DNA from: Arcobacter sp. UBA7394
Lineage (GTDB): Bacteria > Campylobacterota > Campylobacteria > Campylobacterales > Arcobacteraceae
Direction: 5' to 3'
Length of the DNA: 15,405 nt
Assembly: GCA_002470185.1 (NCBI GenBank)
Contig: DKNG01000121.1
Location: forward strand, 7,877 to 23,281
The notes beneath the pieces are model-generated. The model ran no database searches, was not told where the DNA came from, and worked only from the letters and a program-made list of their open reading frames with translations. Position 1 is the first letter of the stretch, and each line of letters opens with the position of its first letter. A program made the translations under genes and the position numbers. Shown here in pieces: positions 1-8,418 of the stretch.

Positions 1-44
1 TTCTTATGAATATCTAAATTAATAACTCACTTTATGATACGTAT

Positions 45-130
45 TATTTGATTTTTTTCTTGTATTTAATCAAATAAATGTTCAATAATTACTGTTAAAT
101 CTTAGAGTAAAAAACTTTCAAGTTTTTTAC
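45..130. repeat. Two AT-rich dyads upstream of purL
   Basis: The 234 bases before purL hold no open reading frame of note. Two dyads are visible. The first has 9-bp arms TATTTGATT (45-53) and AATCAAATA (68-76) around a 14-nt spacer. The second is a perfect 11-bp stem GTAAAAAACTT (107-117) and AAGTTTTTTAC (120-130) with a 2-nt centre. The second could be a weak bidirectional terminator for whatever lies to the left, because its 3' arm is itself T-rich, but it is nearly GC-free. The first has no T-tract on either strand and its role is unknown. Confidence 0.45.
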
Positions 131-192
131 TTATAAATAAAAAACTTGAAATTTTAGAGATATGTTAAAACAAAAATTAACTCTTTTTTAGA

Positions 193-198
193 TATAAT
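193..198 (+). promoter_or_regulatory. Candidate -10 box of purL
   Basis: A perfect TATAAT lies 36 bases before the purL ATG, preceded by a T-rich stretch (TTTTTTA), which is the usual look of sigma-70 promoters in Campylobacterota, where a -35 box is often absent. A start site near 205 would give a leader of about 30 nt. The same ATATAATCGC string occurs in front of purH, so the two purine genes have closely similar -10 regions. Confidence 0.6.
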
Positions 199-234
199 CG
201 CATTTACTTAGACAACCATATTTTAAGGCTAAAG

Positions 235-2448
235 ATGCAAAAAACTGAGATGAACTTAGAAGAGTTAGCGTTAGCTCACTCTTTAACACTTGAAGAATTA
301 GAAAATATTAAAGAAATTTTAGGAAGAGAACCAAACTATGTAGAAATTGGTATCTTCTCTGCTATGTGGTCTGAACATTGTTCTTACAAATCTAGTATGA
401 AGTACTTAAAAGGCTTCCCAACTAAAGCTCCATGGGTTATCCAAGGTCCAGGAGAAAATGCTGGTGTTATTGATATTGGTGATGGATATGCTGCTGTATT
501 CAAAATGGAATCGCACAATCACCCGTCATTTATTGAACCTTACCAAGGTGCTGCTACTGGTGTTGGTGGAATTATGAGAGATGTATTTACAATGGGAGCA
601 CGTCCTGTTGCATCTATGAACTTAATTCAATTCGCTGGAATTGAAGGGGATCACGAGACTGCTAAAAAACACAGATTCTTATTAAGAGGTGTTGTTGCTG
701 GTATCGGTGGATACGGTAACTGTATGGGAGTTCCAACTATTGGTGGACAAACTAACTTTGAAGAGTGTTACGCAGGAAATAACTTAGTTAATGCATTTAA
801 CTTAGGTATTGCAAAAGCTGATGAAATCTTCTACGGAAAAGCTGAAGGTATTGGAAACCCAGTAATGTATGTTGGTTCTAAAACTGGTAGAGATGGATTA
901 GGTGGTGCTGTAATGTCATCTGCTTCATTTACTGAAGATAATGAATCTAAAAGACCAACTGTACAAGTAGGTGATCCATTCACTGAAAAATTACTTTTAG
1001 AAGCTTGTTTAGAATTATTCAAAACTGATTTAATTGTTGGTATCCAAGATATGGGTGCTGCTGGACTTACTTCATCATCATTTGAGATGGCTGGAAGATC
1101 TGGTTCTGGTATGATCATGAACTTAGATAAAGTGCCTGCAAGAGAAGAAGGAATGACTCCTTACGACTTTATGTTATCTGAATCACAAGAAAGAATGCTT
1201 ATTTGTGCTAAAAAAGGTAGCGAGCAAGCAATTATTGATATCTTTGAAAAATGGGAATTAGATGTTGCTGTAATTGGTGAAGTTACTAATACTGGAAACA
1301 TGGAATTATTCTGGCATGGTGAAAAATGTGCAGAAGTACCTGTTCAACCTGTATCTGAACAATCTCCAATCTTAGATAGACCAGTTGCAAAACCTGCATA
1401 TTTAGATGGTATTGAAGATATTGCTTTAGACAAAGAATTCTCTAACCAAGCTGTATTTGATGATTTATTCTCAGATATGGAAGTTGTAGATAAGTCTTGG
1501 GTTTATGACCAATACGATTCAATGGTACAAACTAATACTGTTAAAGGACCTGGTAAAAATGATGGTTCTGTAATCAGAATTAAAGAGACTGGTAAAGCAT
1601 TAGCAATGTCTGCTGATTGTAATACTAGACAATGTTATATTAACCCTGAGTTAGGTGCATCTGCTGCTGTTATGGAAGCAGGAAGAAACGTAGCAATGAC
1701 GGGAGCTACTCCTAAAGCTGTTACTGATTGTCTTAACTTTGGTAACCCACAAAACCCAGAAGTAATGTGGCAATTTGCTCAAGCTTGTGAAGGTATTAAA
1801 TCTGCTTGTAGAGAATTAAATACTCCTGTAATTGGTGGAAATGTATCTTTATACAACGAAACTAATGGTGTTGGTGTTTTCCCAACTCCTGCAATTGCAA
1901 CAGTTGGTGTTAATGATGATGCAAATAAAGTATTACCTTCTTGTGTTCAAGAAAATGGAAACATCTTATATATCTTAGGTGAAACTAAGTCTGAGTTCGG
2001 TGGATCTTTATACATGAAAAAAATGTATGACACAGTAGCTGGTGCTCACCCAGAAGTTGACTTCAAAAAAGAGTTAACATTATGGAATACAGTAATCGAA
2101 GCTAACAAACAAGATTTATTAAAATCTGCAAAAGATGTTAATGTTGGTGGTATCGCTATTGCATTAGCTAAAATGGCTGTTGTTGGTCAAAAAGGTGTTG
2201 AAGCTAACATTTCTTTAGAAGAATCAAAAGATATTTTCTCTGAGTCTTTATCTAGAGCAATTGTAGAAGTTCATCCTTCAAATGTAGAAGCATTCGAAGC
2301 TTTAGCATCATCTCAAAATATTGAACATGTTGCTATTGGTGCAGTTAATGGAGATAAAATTTCTATTAATGATATTTATAAAGAATTATCTTCTGCATCT
2401 GATGTATATTTCAATAAGTTCAAACAAGTGATTGAACAAGATTTATAG
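235..2448 (+). CDS. purL: Phosphoribosylformylglycinamidine synthase subunit PurL
   Basis: PurL catalyses the ATP-dependent amidation of FGAR to FGAM in de novo purine synthesis, in the cytoplasm. At 737 residues it is the small (Bacillus-type) form, which takes ammonia from a separate PurQ glutaminase with the help of PurS; neither is in this window. Visible family marks are W45-SEHCSYKSS, the nucleotide/Mg-binding stretch around residues 83-110 (GDGYAAVFKMESHNHPS, then GAATGVGG), and a second-half repeat with VIGGNVSLYNETNG near residues 531-544. The ATG start has AAGG at 225-228, six bases upstream. It is a single plus-strand gene with its own promoter and a strong terminator after it, converging on nosL. 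Codon use matches the other housekeeping gene, purH. Identification is firm. Confidence 0.97.
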   Translation: MQKTEMNLEELALAHSLTLEELENIKEILGREPNYVEIGIFSAMWSEHCSYKSSMKYLKGFPTKAPWVIQGPGENAGVIDIGDGYAAVFKMESHNHPSFIEPYQGAATGVGGIMRDVFTMGARPVASMNLIQFAGIEGDHETAKKHRFLLRGVVAGIGGYGNCMGVPTIGGQTNFEECYAGNNLVNAFNLGIAKADEIFYGKAEGIGNPVMYVGSKTGRDGLGGAVMSSASFTEDNESKRPTVQVGDPFTEKLLLEACLELFKTDLIVGIQDMGAAGLTSSSFEMAGRSGSGMIMNLDKVPAREEGMTPYDFMLSESQERMLICAKKGSEQAIIDIFEKWELDVAVIGEVTNTGNMELFWHGEKCAEVPVQPVSEQSPILDRPVAKPAYLDGIEDIALDKEFSNQAVFDDLFSDMEVVDKSWVYDQYDSMVQTNTVKGPGKNDGSVIRIKETGKALAMSADCNTRQCYINPELGASAAVMEAGRNVAMTGATPKAVTDCLNFGNPQNPEVMWQFAQACEGIKSACRELNTPVIGGNVSLYNETNGVGVFPTPAIATVGVNDDANKVLPSCVQENGNILYILGETKSEFGGSLYMKKMYDTVAGAHPEVDFKKELTLWNTVIEANKQDLLKSAKDVNVGGIAIALAKMAVVGQKGVEANISLEESKDIFSESLSRAIVEVHPSNVEAFEALASSQNIEHVAIGAVNGDKISINDIYKELSSASDVYFNKFKQVIEQDL

Positions 2449-2455
2449 TATCAAT

Positions 2456-2501
2456 AATATTAAGAAGTTTTAAACTTCTTAATATTTATCTTATTTTTTT
2501 T
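2456..2501 (+). terminator. Palindromic terminator between purL and nosL
   Basis: A near-perfect palindrome at 2456-2486 has 15-bp arms (AATATTAAGAAGTTT and its complement) around one base, and begins 8 bases after the purL stop. It is followed by a U-rich stretch ending in eight Ts (2494-2501), so it should stop purL transcription. Read on the minus strand it lies 5 bases beyond the nosL stop, so the hairpin may also form the 3' end of the nos transcript, although no T-tract follows on that side. The T-run falls inside the last codons of nosL. Confidence 0.8.
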
Positions 2502-2946
2502 CTAACTTAGATATTACTCTTTTTTCTACTTCTTTAAAATCTATACTTTCTTCATTTTTTTCAATAGAAGCTACAAGTTCATGTGCTCCATATCCGTATC
2601 CCATAGGTGTTAAATTTCCTGTATTATAATAAGCTGTTCTAGCATCTAACCAATCCCCAGTTTTTATATCTGCAATCCAGATCTTTGCATCTTTTTTCCA
2701 AGTGATTTTTTCTTCTTCAAACCATGTTAATGCACAACCAATATCATCAAAGTTATAGGCTTTTCCCGTGCTTGGATTAGATATTTGTACTGCATGATTT
2801 CTATAACTTAATACCATAACACAACGATCACAAGTATCTCTATCCCAGTTTACTTTTTTAATTCCAGTAGGATCTTTTTTTTCACAAGCAGTAAATGCAG
2901 TAATTATAATAGCAATAGCTAGTGTTGATTTTAAAATTTTTAACAT
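2491..2946 (-). CDS. nosL: Copper lipoprotein chaperone NosL
   Basis: NosL is a periplasmic, lipid-anchored Cu(I) protein that supplies copper for the Cu-S centre of NosZ. The 151-residue protein starts with a hydrophobic signal ending in TAFTAC, giving a lipidated Cys21. Next comes the family's metal-binding motif CDRCVM (C39, C42, M44), a further Cys71, the conserved DARTAYY stretch near 101-107 and TPMGYGYGA near 113-121. The ATG is preceded by GGAG eight bases upstream. It is the last gene of the minus-strand block, 12 bases after nosF. A second NosL-family gene at 11329-11814 lacks all of these cysteines, so this copy is expected to do the copper handling. Confidence 0.93.
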   Translation of the reverse strand: MLKILKSTLAIAIIITAFTACEKKDPTGIKKVNWDRDTCDRCVMVLSYRNHAVQISNPSTGKAYNFDDIGCALTWFEEEKITWKKDAKIWIADIKTGDWLDARTAYYNTGNLTPMGYGYGAHELVASIEKNEESIDFKEVEKRVISKLEKK

Positions 2947-2958
2947 AATATTCTCCGT

Positions 2959-3597
2959 TTATATTCGCTCGTCAGATATAACTTTTCCTAGATCCATATA
3001 TACCTGTCTATTTACTATTTCTTTAACTTCATCTAATCTATGAGTTACAAAAAGTAAAATTTTTTCATCTTCGTTTTGTTTTAATAATCTATAAAAATCA
3101 TCTCTAGCTTTAGGGTCAAGATTTGCTGTTGGTTCATCATATATAATGATATTACTTTTTTTAGCCAAAGAAATTGCAATTAGCATTTTTTGTTTCATAC
3201 CACCACTTAGTTTGAAAAATGATTTATTTAAATTCCCAGTGATATCTAATTTCATCTCATTTGCATAATGCATAATTAGTTCTTTATCTACATCTGAACT
3301 TGTTTGAATATATTGCATTAATTCATTAAGACTTAATTTAATTGGAGGTGGAAGTTGAGGAACAAAACTTATATCTTTTAAAACCTCAGTTCTCTCTTTT
3401 ATAGGGTCTAAACCATTAATACTTACATCACCTTCATCTGGATGATAATATCCAAGCATTGATCTAATAAGAGTAGTTTTACCTGCTCCATTAGGACCCA
3501 TTAAAGCAATATAGTTGTTTTTCTCAAAATCAATACTTACATTATCTAATGATACGTGTTGACCGAATTTTTTTGTTAAATTTGAAACTTGAATCAT
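2959..3597 (-). CDS. nosF: ABC transporter ATP-binding protein NosF
   Basis: NosF is the cytoplasmic ATPase of the NosDFY complex needed to build the Cu-S centre of NosZ. All ATPase motifs are visible: Walker A GPNGAGKT (34-41), Q-loop Gln81, signature LSGGMKQK (130-137), Walker B IIIYDEP (150-156) and switch His186. At 212 residues it is an ABC domain with almost nothing after it, shorter than the roughly 300-residue NosF of Pseudomonas stutzeri. Its ATG overlaps the nosH stop in an ATGA arrangement, so it is probably translationally coupled to nosH. The partner permease nosY would normally be next to it but here lies about 8 kb away, upstream of nosZ. A generic ABC ATPase is possible in principle, but position makes NosF by far the best reading. 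Confidence 0.93.
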   Translation of the reverse strand: MIQVSNLTKKFGQHVSLDNVSIDFEKNNYIALMGPNGAGKTTLIRSMLGYYHPDEGDVSINGLDPIKERTEVLKDISFVPQLPPPIKLSLNELMQYIQTSSDVDKELIMHYANEMKLDITGNLNKSFFKLSGGMKQKMLIAISLAKKSNIIIYDEPTANLDPKARDDFYRLLKQNEDEKILLFVTHRLDEVKEIVNRQVYMDLGKVISDERI

Positions 3598-4499
3598 ACT
3601 AAACCTTTTAACCTAAAATCAAATTTTAATGCGTCAGCGTGACATACGTCAACACATCTTCCACATAAAGTACAATCAGCTCCAGTTACATACTGTTGTG
3701 TTATACCTTTTTCTTTTCTTTGTTCATCATATTTAGCTCTTGTTAGATCTAAAACTTGATTTTCAAAACATACATCATGACAAACCATACAGTGGTCACA
3801 ATTGTCATTCCATTGAATTCTAGTAGCACTTACTTTCCCAATGTATCCATAAGTTGTTCCAATAGGACAAAGATATGTACACCAAGCTCTTCGTGCAAAA
3901 AATACTTCAATTAAAAATACAACTAATACCCAAGATAAAGCTACACTCCAACCATAAGCAATAAATCTACTTAAAATTCCAACAACATTAAAAGTTTCAA
4001 ATACTAAATATCCACTTGTAAATGCCATGATCATAAACATAGCCCAAAAGATATGTCTTACTCTATGGTCAAGTTTTCTACTTTTAATGATTTTCTTTTT
4101 AACTAATGTATTATGTAATTTCTCACCTATTTCACTTATTATTCCATAAGGACATACCCATGAACAGTATGTCCTTCCACCAATTAATAAATATACTATT
4201 ACAATAGTTGCAGTTCCTATTATCATATTTATAGGAAGATGGTATGTTGAAAGATATACTTGAATTGTTGTAAAAGGATCTATTAAATGAAAACCTAAAA
4301 ATCTAGATCCATTTAATGTTCCTTCTAATGCTTGTATATCGATTGCAAAAGATAAGAAAAAAAGTAAGTGTATTAGTATTACTGATATCCATCTCTTAGA
4401 TCTGAAACTAAGAAACTTTTTTCCTTCTTTTGTTGTATCTATAAATGTTGAGGCAAATGTTGTTTTGCCTATTGTTGCTCGTTGATTCCATTTATCCAT
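3594..4499 (-). CDS. nosH: NapH-type membrane polyferredoxin NosH
   Basis: NosH is an integral membrane iron-sulfur protein of the NapH family, thought with NosG to oxidise menaquinol and deliver electrons to the Nos cytochromes. The 301-residue sequence has about four membrane segments (near 37-53, 90-108, 149-170 and 184-202). Two CxxxCP motifs (C112/C116 and C207/C211) follow the second and fourth segments. The C-terminal part carries two 4Fe-4S motifs, CDHCMVCHDVC (C234-C244) and CTLCGRCVDVC (C276-C286). A GGAG ribosome site precedes the ATG. The stop overlaps the nosF start by four bases, while 30 bases separate it from nosC2. NapH itself would be expected beside napA, which is absent here. 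Confidence 0.92.
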   Translation of the reverse strand: MDKWNQRATIGKTTFASTFIDTTKEGKKFLSFRSKRWISVILIHLLFFLSFAIDIQALEGTLNGSRFLGFHLIDPFTTIQVYLSTYHLPINMIIGTATIVIVYLLIGGRTYCSWVCPYGIISEIGEKLHNTLVKKKIIKSRKLDHRVRHIFWAMFMIMAFTSGYLVFETFNVVGILSRFIAYGWSVALSWVLVVFLIEVFFARRAWCTYLCPIGTTYGYIGKVSATRIQWNDNCDHCMVCHDVCFENQVLDLTRAKYDEQRKEKGITQQYVTGADCTLCGRCVDVCHADALKFDFRLKGLV

Positions 4500-4529
4500 T
4501 TTAATACTCCAGTATTAAGTATAAAATAC

Positions 4530-5018
4530 TTATTGTTGCGCTGCTGCTTTATTTGCAAAATCCCCAATTTCATCTGCGAATTTTCTTAATTCTGGCTCTT
4601 CTAAATTAATTAATAAGCCTTTCATAATGTAGTTTTCTTTTCTACCTGCTTTAAAGTCAACTAAGTCTTTATAAATTTTTTCAGCACTTTGACCGATTAA
4701 TTTAGGACCCATAAGTTTTTTACCATCTTGTTCTCCTGAACCATTAACACCATGGCAAGACGCACATTTACTTTTGTAAGCATTACTAACTGCAAATAAA
4801 CTTGTATTTCCAACTTTAGCTTTTAAAGCTTTGATTTTGTCTGCTTCAATATCTTTTTCTTCAGGCATATTACTAGAAGCTTTTTTATTATCAAACATTT
4901 TTAAATCTTCAATAATATTTCCTGCTTCTCCACCTTGAAATGCAGGTCCAGTCATAAAAGTGCTTACCATTAAGACAATAACAATAATCGTTGCTATTGC
5001 AGCTATTATGTTTTTCAT
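4530..5018 (-). CDS. nosC2: Monohaem cytochrome c NosC2
   Basis: This is a membrane-anchored periplasmic cytochrome c proposed to carry electrons from NosG/NosH toward NosZ. The 162-residue protein begins with an uncleaved-looking hydrophobic anchor (residues 3-24), followed by a charged linker and one haem motif CASCH (residues 85-89). A methionine in NYIMKG is a candidate sixth haem ligand. The gene starts one base after the nosC1 stop, with AAGGAA inside the end of nosC1 as its ribosome site. C1/C2 naming follows the gene order known from Wolinella succinogenes and is by position, not by sequence comparison here. Confidence 0.87.
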   Translation of the reverse strand: MKNIIAAIATIIVIVLMVSTFMTGPAFQGGEAGNIIEDLKMFDNKKASSNMPEEKDIEADKIKALKAKVGNTSLFAVSNAYKSKCASCHGVNGSGEQDGKKLMGPKLIGQSAEKIYKDLVDFKAGRKENYIMKGLLINLEEPELRKFADEIGDFANKAAAQQ

Positions 5019-5019
5019 T

Positions 5020-5583
5020 TTATTTCCTTAACTCTTTTATTTGTTTATTAAATTCAAAAATTTCATTTGCAAGTTTTTGGATATTTTCATCATCCATTTT
5101 TTTCACTAAATCAGTCATTAAAACATTTGCTGTTTCATCAGTTTTAAATTTTTTGATACTATCAAAGATAAATTTTGAATCTTTATCTAATAATGATGGT
5201 CCAATAATTCCATTTGCATAATCATTGTGACAAGCTGAACATTTAACAATAAACTCTTTACTTAGACTTTTTACTAACATAGAAACTTCAACTTTTTCAT
5301 ATGGACTTCTTACATTCATATTTGCATCAATTTTATTTCTAGGTTTTTTCTCTGCTTCATCTTCTTTATCTTTATAATCAAAATAATAAGATTTATTTGT
5401 TTCTTCTACTTTTTCTTTTTCTGTTACCTTAATCTCTTTTGCATTGTCATTAGTAATAATTTCAATCTTAGGAGCTTGTTCACTACTTACAACTTTTGGC
5501 TTCTCTTTTACTTCTTCTTTATCTGAACATCCCGTAACTAATAGAGCAATTGCTGCAGTATTTATTAATATTTTTTTTATCAT
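5020..5583 (-). CDS. nosC1: Lipoprotein monohaem cytochrome c NosC1
   Basis: This is the second small cytochrome c of the Nos electron chain. The 187-residue protein starts with a short signal ending LLVTGC, so Cys19 is probably lipidated and the protein sits on a membrane facing the periplasm. Residues 20-95 form a highly charged Lys/Glu-rich spacer with no haem motif. A single CSACH (C115, C118, H119) and a candidate axial Met in NVLMTDL follow in a domain that resembles NosC2. Its ATG overlaps the nosG stop (ATGA), and nosC2 begins one base after it, so the three genes look translationally coupled. The long linker suggests a haem domain tethered some distance from the membrane (inference). 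Confidence 0.87.
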   Translation of the reverse strand: MIKKILINTAAIALLVTGCSDKEEVKEKPKVVSSEQAPKIEIITNDNAKEIKVTEKEKVEETNKSYYFDYKDKEDEAEKKPRNKIDANMNVRSPYEKVEVSMLVKSLSKEFIVKCSACHNDYANGIIGPSLLDKDSKFIFDSIKKFKTDETANVLMTDLVKKMDDENIQKLANEIFEFNKQIKELRK

Positions 5584-6323
5584 GATTTAATTCCTTTTAT
5601 ATAGTAGTCTTCATATGTAAGTCTTGGTTTTACAACAATTGCTGGTTCATTTGCTGGACATACTTCTTCACAAACTCCACACCCAATACAGCCTTCATAA
5701 ATTTCTGGTTTTTTACCATTTGAAGCTTGTATCATAGAAATTGCACCTAATGGACTAGGAATTGGACACATATCTGCACATAAAGTACATTGTTTCCCTT
5801 CAAATCCATCAAGCTTATCTAACATATCTAGCTCTAATTGAGTGATGTTTCTTTGCTCATTTACAAAGTTATGTATTCTTTGACTATGACCTTTTGGTAC
5901 TGGTGTATTAGTCATAGCAATACATTTATTTGGAAACTCTAATACTGCAATTCCCATTTTTATATCTTCTGGTTTCTCGCAGGCGTGGTCAAGTGCTCCA
6001 CTTGGACAGGCTAATACACAAGGTACTGCTGAACATGCATAACATCCACGCTCTCTTGCATCTATATAAGGTGTTCCAATACCATGACCTTTTGCAAAAT
6101 CAGCAAGTTTAATTGAGTGGTAAGGACATACTTGTAAACATTGACCACATTTAATACATAGTGCTAAAAATTCATCTTCACTAACAGCACCTGGAGGTCT
6201 TAATCTCATTTCTGCTTGAAGTGCATAGGGACTAATTGCAATCCCCCCTCCAAGAGTTAAGCCAAGGATTCCAAGTGTAGAGAATTTAATAAAATCTCTT
6301 CTGTCATTTTTTATTGATGCCAT
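5580..6323 (-). CDS. nosG: Tat-exported polyferredoxin NosG (NapG-type)
   Basis: NosG is a periplasmic iron-sulfur protein related to NapG, expected to work with NosH as a menaquinol dehydrogenase for N2O respiration. The N-terminus has a twin-arginine signal, RRDFIKF (8-14), followed by a Gly/Leu hydrophobic stretch. Four 4Fe-4S cluster motifs follow: C56/C59/C62/C66, C94/C97/C102/C106, C179/C182/C186 with its fourth Cys elsewhere, and C212/C215/C218/C222. AAAGGA lies six bases before the ATG. It starts 10 bases after nosD and overlaps nosC1 by four bases. The Tat signal means this subunit is folded with its clusters before export, unlike the Sec-exported NosZ. Confidence 0.93.
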   Translation of the reverse strand: MASIKNDRRDFIKFSTLGILGLTLGGGIAISPYALQAEMRLRPPGAVSEDEFLALCIKCGQCLQVCPYHSIKLADFAKGHGIGTPYIDARERGCYACSAVPCVLACPSGALDHACEKPEDIKMGIAVLEFPNKCIAMTNTPVPKGHSQRIHNFVNEQRNITQLELDMLDKLDGFEGKQCTLCADMCPIPSPLGAISMIQASNGKKPEIYEGCIGCGVCEEVCPANEPAIVVKPRLTYEDYYIKGIKS

Positions 6324-6333
6324 TGCTTATCCT

Positions 6334-7548
6334 TTATAATTTAAGCTTTGGTTGCTTATCTTCGATTAGAAAGATTGGTTCACTAAATGGCGCTAGTTTT
6401 GCTAGGAAATTTAATAATGATATTACAGGAGAGCCATAGAAGAATTTTACGTCTTTATTATATACCCATAATTGATCTGCATATTGATATACTTTATGTG
6501 AAGTGTCACCAATATTATCCGCATCTCTATCAAAACCTTCATAATTATCCCAGTAATTACCAACTATTTCATTTTTATATGTATGAGCTCCTCTACTATC
6601 ATTTACAATATCTTCAATATTTCCAAGAATTGTATTTCCTTTTAGTACATTGTTTTCACTAAGTGAGTGAAAATGTATAGCTTCAGAGTTATATAAAATT
6701 TGATTGTCTTCTATCCAGTTTTTTGTATCAGGTTCAAATGGCGATCTATCAATATAAATACCTTGTGCACAATAAAGAACAGTATTATCTTTAAGTGTGA
6801 AGTTTGATACATCTTTTAAACCTATACCCATTCCTGTATTACCAAGTGAACTTTGAATAGTATTTCCAGTAGCAATTGTGTCTTTACTATACATAAAGAA
6901 AATACCAACAGAATTCATTTTATAAGTATTGTTTTTTACTATGTTTTTACCCGCATACATAAAGTGTAGTGAGTATCTATTTTGTTCTCCATAGTTCTCA
7001 GAAATCTCATTTCCATGAGAATACCAAACAACCATATCTCTTGATTTAATTAAACTATTTTTAAAAACTTTATTATTATGAGAATACCAAAGTCTTAAGC
7101 CATCACCTCTAAGTCCTAATTCAATATCTTTTGAAGAGATTTTATTATGTGAAACAATAGAGTTTTTAACCATTGATAAATCAATTCCAAATAATGTATC
7201 TTTAATTACGTTATTTGAAATTTCACACTGCTTAACTTTTTCAAGTTTAATAGCAGCATCAAGTTTATCGTGTCTATCTCCACTATTTGTAATAGTTAGG
7301 TTTTTGATAGTTACATAAGAACTATTAACTATAATTACAGTTCCTTCACCTTCACCATCAATAATAACTTCACCTTCCGTGCTTCCAATAATTGATAAAG
7401 GTTTATTAATTACAATCTTACCTTTATAAACTCCTGCAGGAAGTTTCAGAATTGAACCCTCTGGTGCATTATCAATTGCATTTTGTAAAACATTATTACT
7501 TGCAAAAGAAAAAGTAACAATACAAAGAATGGCTAATAATTTAAACAT
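6334..7548 (-). CDS. nosD: Periplasmic Cu-centre maturation protein NosD
   Basis: NosD is the periplasmic right-handed beta-helix partner of NosF and NosY, required to assemble the Cu-S centre in NosZ. The protein starts with a Sec signal (FKLLAILCIVTFSFA). From about residue 75 to 330 it shows repeated N/V/I-rich turns of the PbH1/CASH type, such as NNVIKD, HNKISS and GNTIQS. A typical NosD C-terminal signature, NYWDNYEGFDRDADNIGD, follows. I chose the ATG at 7548 (404 residues); an in-frame GTG at 7557 would add three residues and neither has a strong ribosome site. The gene lies between nosB and nosG with gaps of 17 and 10 bases. Confidence 0.92.
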   Translation of the reverse strand: MFKLLAILCIVTFSFASNNVLQNAIDNAPEGSILKLPAGVYKGKIVINKPLSIIGSTEGEVIIDGEGEGTVIIVNSSYVTIKNLTITNSGDRHDKLDAAIKLEKVKQCEISNNVIKDTLFGIDLSMVKNSIVSHNKISSKDIELGLRGDGLRLWYSHNNKVFKNSLIKSRDMVVWYSHGNEISENYGEQNRYSLHFMYAGKNIVKNNTYKMNSVGIFFMYSKDTIATGNTIQSSLGNTGMGIGLKDVSNFTLKDNTVLYCAQGIYIDRSPFEPDTKNWIEDNQILYNSEAIHFHSLSENNVLKGNTILGNIEDIVNDSRGAHTYKNEIVGNYWDNYEGFDRDADNIGDTSHKVYQYADQLWVYNKDVKFFYGSPVISLLNFLAKLAPFSEPIFLIEDKQPKLKL

Positions 7549-7565
7549 AATATTCACTTTTATTC

Positions 7566-8351
7566 TTAATTTTGGTTTGTTTCTTTCATAGCTTTTGATT
7601 TAGCTAAAAAGGCTAATAAACTTAATAGTCCAATAGCAACTAACATATAAAACCCTATTGTTGGATATGAATGTGTTGTAAATTGTGCAATTTTTCCATC
7701 ACCAAATACTGTTGGCATAAATGGTTTAATTTTAAAGGCACCCCAATCATGTAGATTGTGTCCGAACCAATAAAGCCAATATGAATAATCAGCTATAAAT
7801 AGTACTGGTAGAGATGCTGGAATAATCATGAAATATGTAAGTATTTTTTTATTGAATAGAATAAAAAATACCATAATTAAAGATAATCCAAGTAGGGCAT
7901 AAATACCAATTTCTCTCTCTAATTGTCCACCTCTCCACATAGGATCCATTCCTACATAGTGATTGATTGTATTCATCTCATGAACTTCACCAGAGAATCC
8001 ATCAAAATGGAAATATACAGGAATTCCCTCAGGGAAAGCTTTCTTTGGATAATTTGGTGCTTCAAGTGAACATGACCAAATAGGTAATGATGCAACACCA
8101 ATTTCAGCAGAGTGTTCAATCATTTGTTCTAAATCGTTATGGGCTTCTTCTGGAGTAGTTGTACTTTTGTATCTACCTTGATTGTAAAAGTTCCATACCT
8201 TAATAGCTAATGGTGATATTTCATCAGCTTTATCTTCGTGTATTTTATTTAATGTTCCATGAAACGCGATCATTGGAAAAGTAAATGATAGTGTTAATAT
8301 AATTAACGCTAAAGTAGCAAATATTCTTGCTTTTATAAAACTAGGATGCAT
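7566..8351 (-). CDS. nosB: Clade II Nos membrane protein NosB
   Basis: NosB is a polytopic membrane protein that marks clade II nos clusters; its biochemical role is not established. The 261-residue product has one N-terminal membrane segment (about 8-30), a large extracytoplasmic loop (30-147), and three further segments (about 148-167, 171-196 and 231-251). The loop is rich in possible metal or haem ligands: H80, C94, H115, H124, M126, H131, M135, M138. Another cluster, FGHNLHDWG (H198, H201), follows segment three. I place the start at the ATG at 8351 because AAGGAA lies six bases before it; an upstream TTG at 8390 would add 13 residues without a ribosome site. It follows nosZ after a terminator-like hairpin and its own candidate promoter. 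Confidence 0.85.
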   Translation of the reverse strand: MHPSFIKARIFATLALIILTLSFTFPMIAFHGTLNKIHEDKADEISPLAIKVWNFYNQGRYKSTTTPEEAHNDLEQMIEHSAEIGVASLPIWSCSLEAPNYPKKAFPEGIPVYFHFDGFSGEVHEMNTINHYVGMDPMWRGGQLEREIGIYALLGLSLIMVFFILFNKKILTYFMIIPASLPVLFIADYSYWLYWFGHNLHDWGAFKIKPFMPTVFGDGKIAQFTTHSYPTIGFYMLVAIGLLSLLAFLAKSKAMKETNQN

Positions 8352-8418
8352 TTGTGTTTCCTTGTGAAAAGTTTTAAAATATAAACTCAAATTATAATTT
8401 ATACTTTAAAACTTATTG

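Noticed and set aside
45..76. Fnr-type site (TTTGATT...AATCAAA)
   Set aside because: The half-sites are 14 bases or more apart, not the four of a Crp/Fnr dimer site.
831..1118. 95-residue minus-strand frame inside purL
   Set aside because: Antisense shadow of a conserved housekeeping gene, without ribosome site or protein-like features.
3594..6323. A periplasmic nitrate reductase (nap) cluster, because of NapG/NapH-type proteins
   Set aside because: No napA, napB or napD is present, and the flanking genes are all nos genes, so these are NosG and NosH.
6387..6662. 91-residue plus-strand frame inside nosD
   Set aside because: Low-complexity Tyr/His/Leu-rich product that mirrors the Asn-rich repeats of nosD on the other strand.
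6334..7548. DNA-level tandem repeat or CRISPR-like array in nosD
   Set aside because: The repeats exist only at protein level as beta-helix turns; no identical spaced DNA repeats are present.
8352..8390. TTG start giving NosB 13 extra N-terminal residues
   Set aside because: No ribosome site precedes it, while AAGGAA stands six bases before the internal ATG at 8351; the extra residues also precede an otherwise normal membrane anchor.
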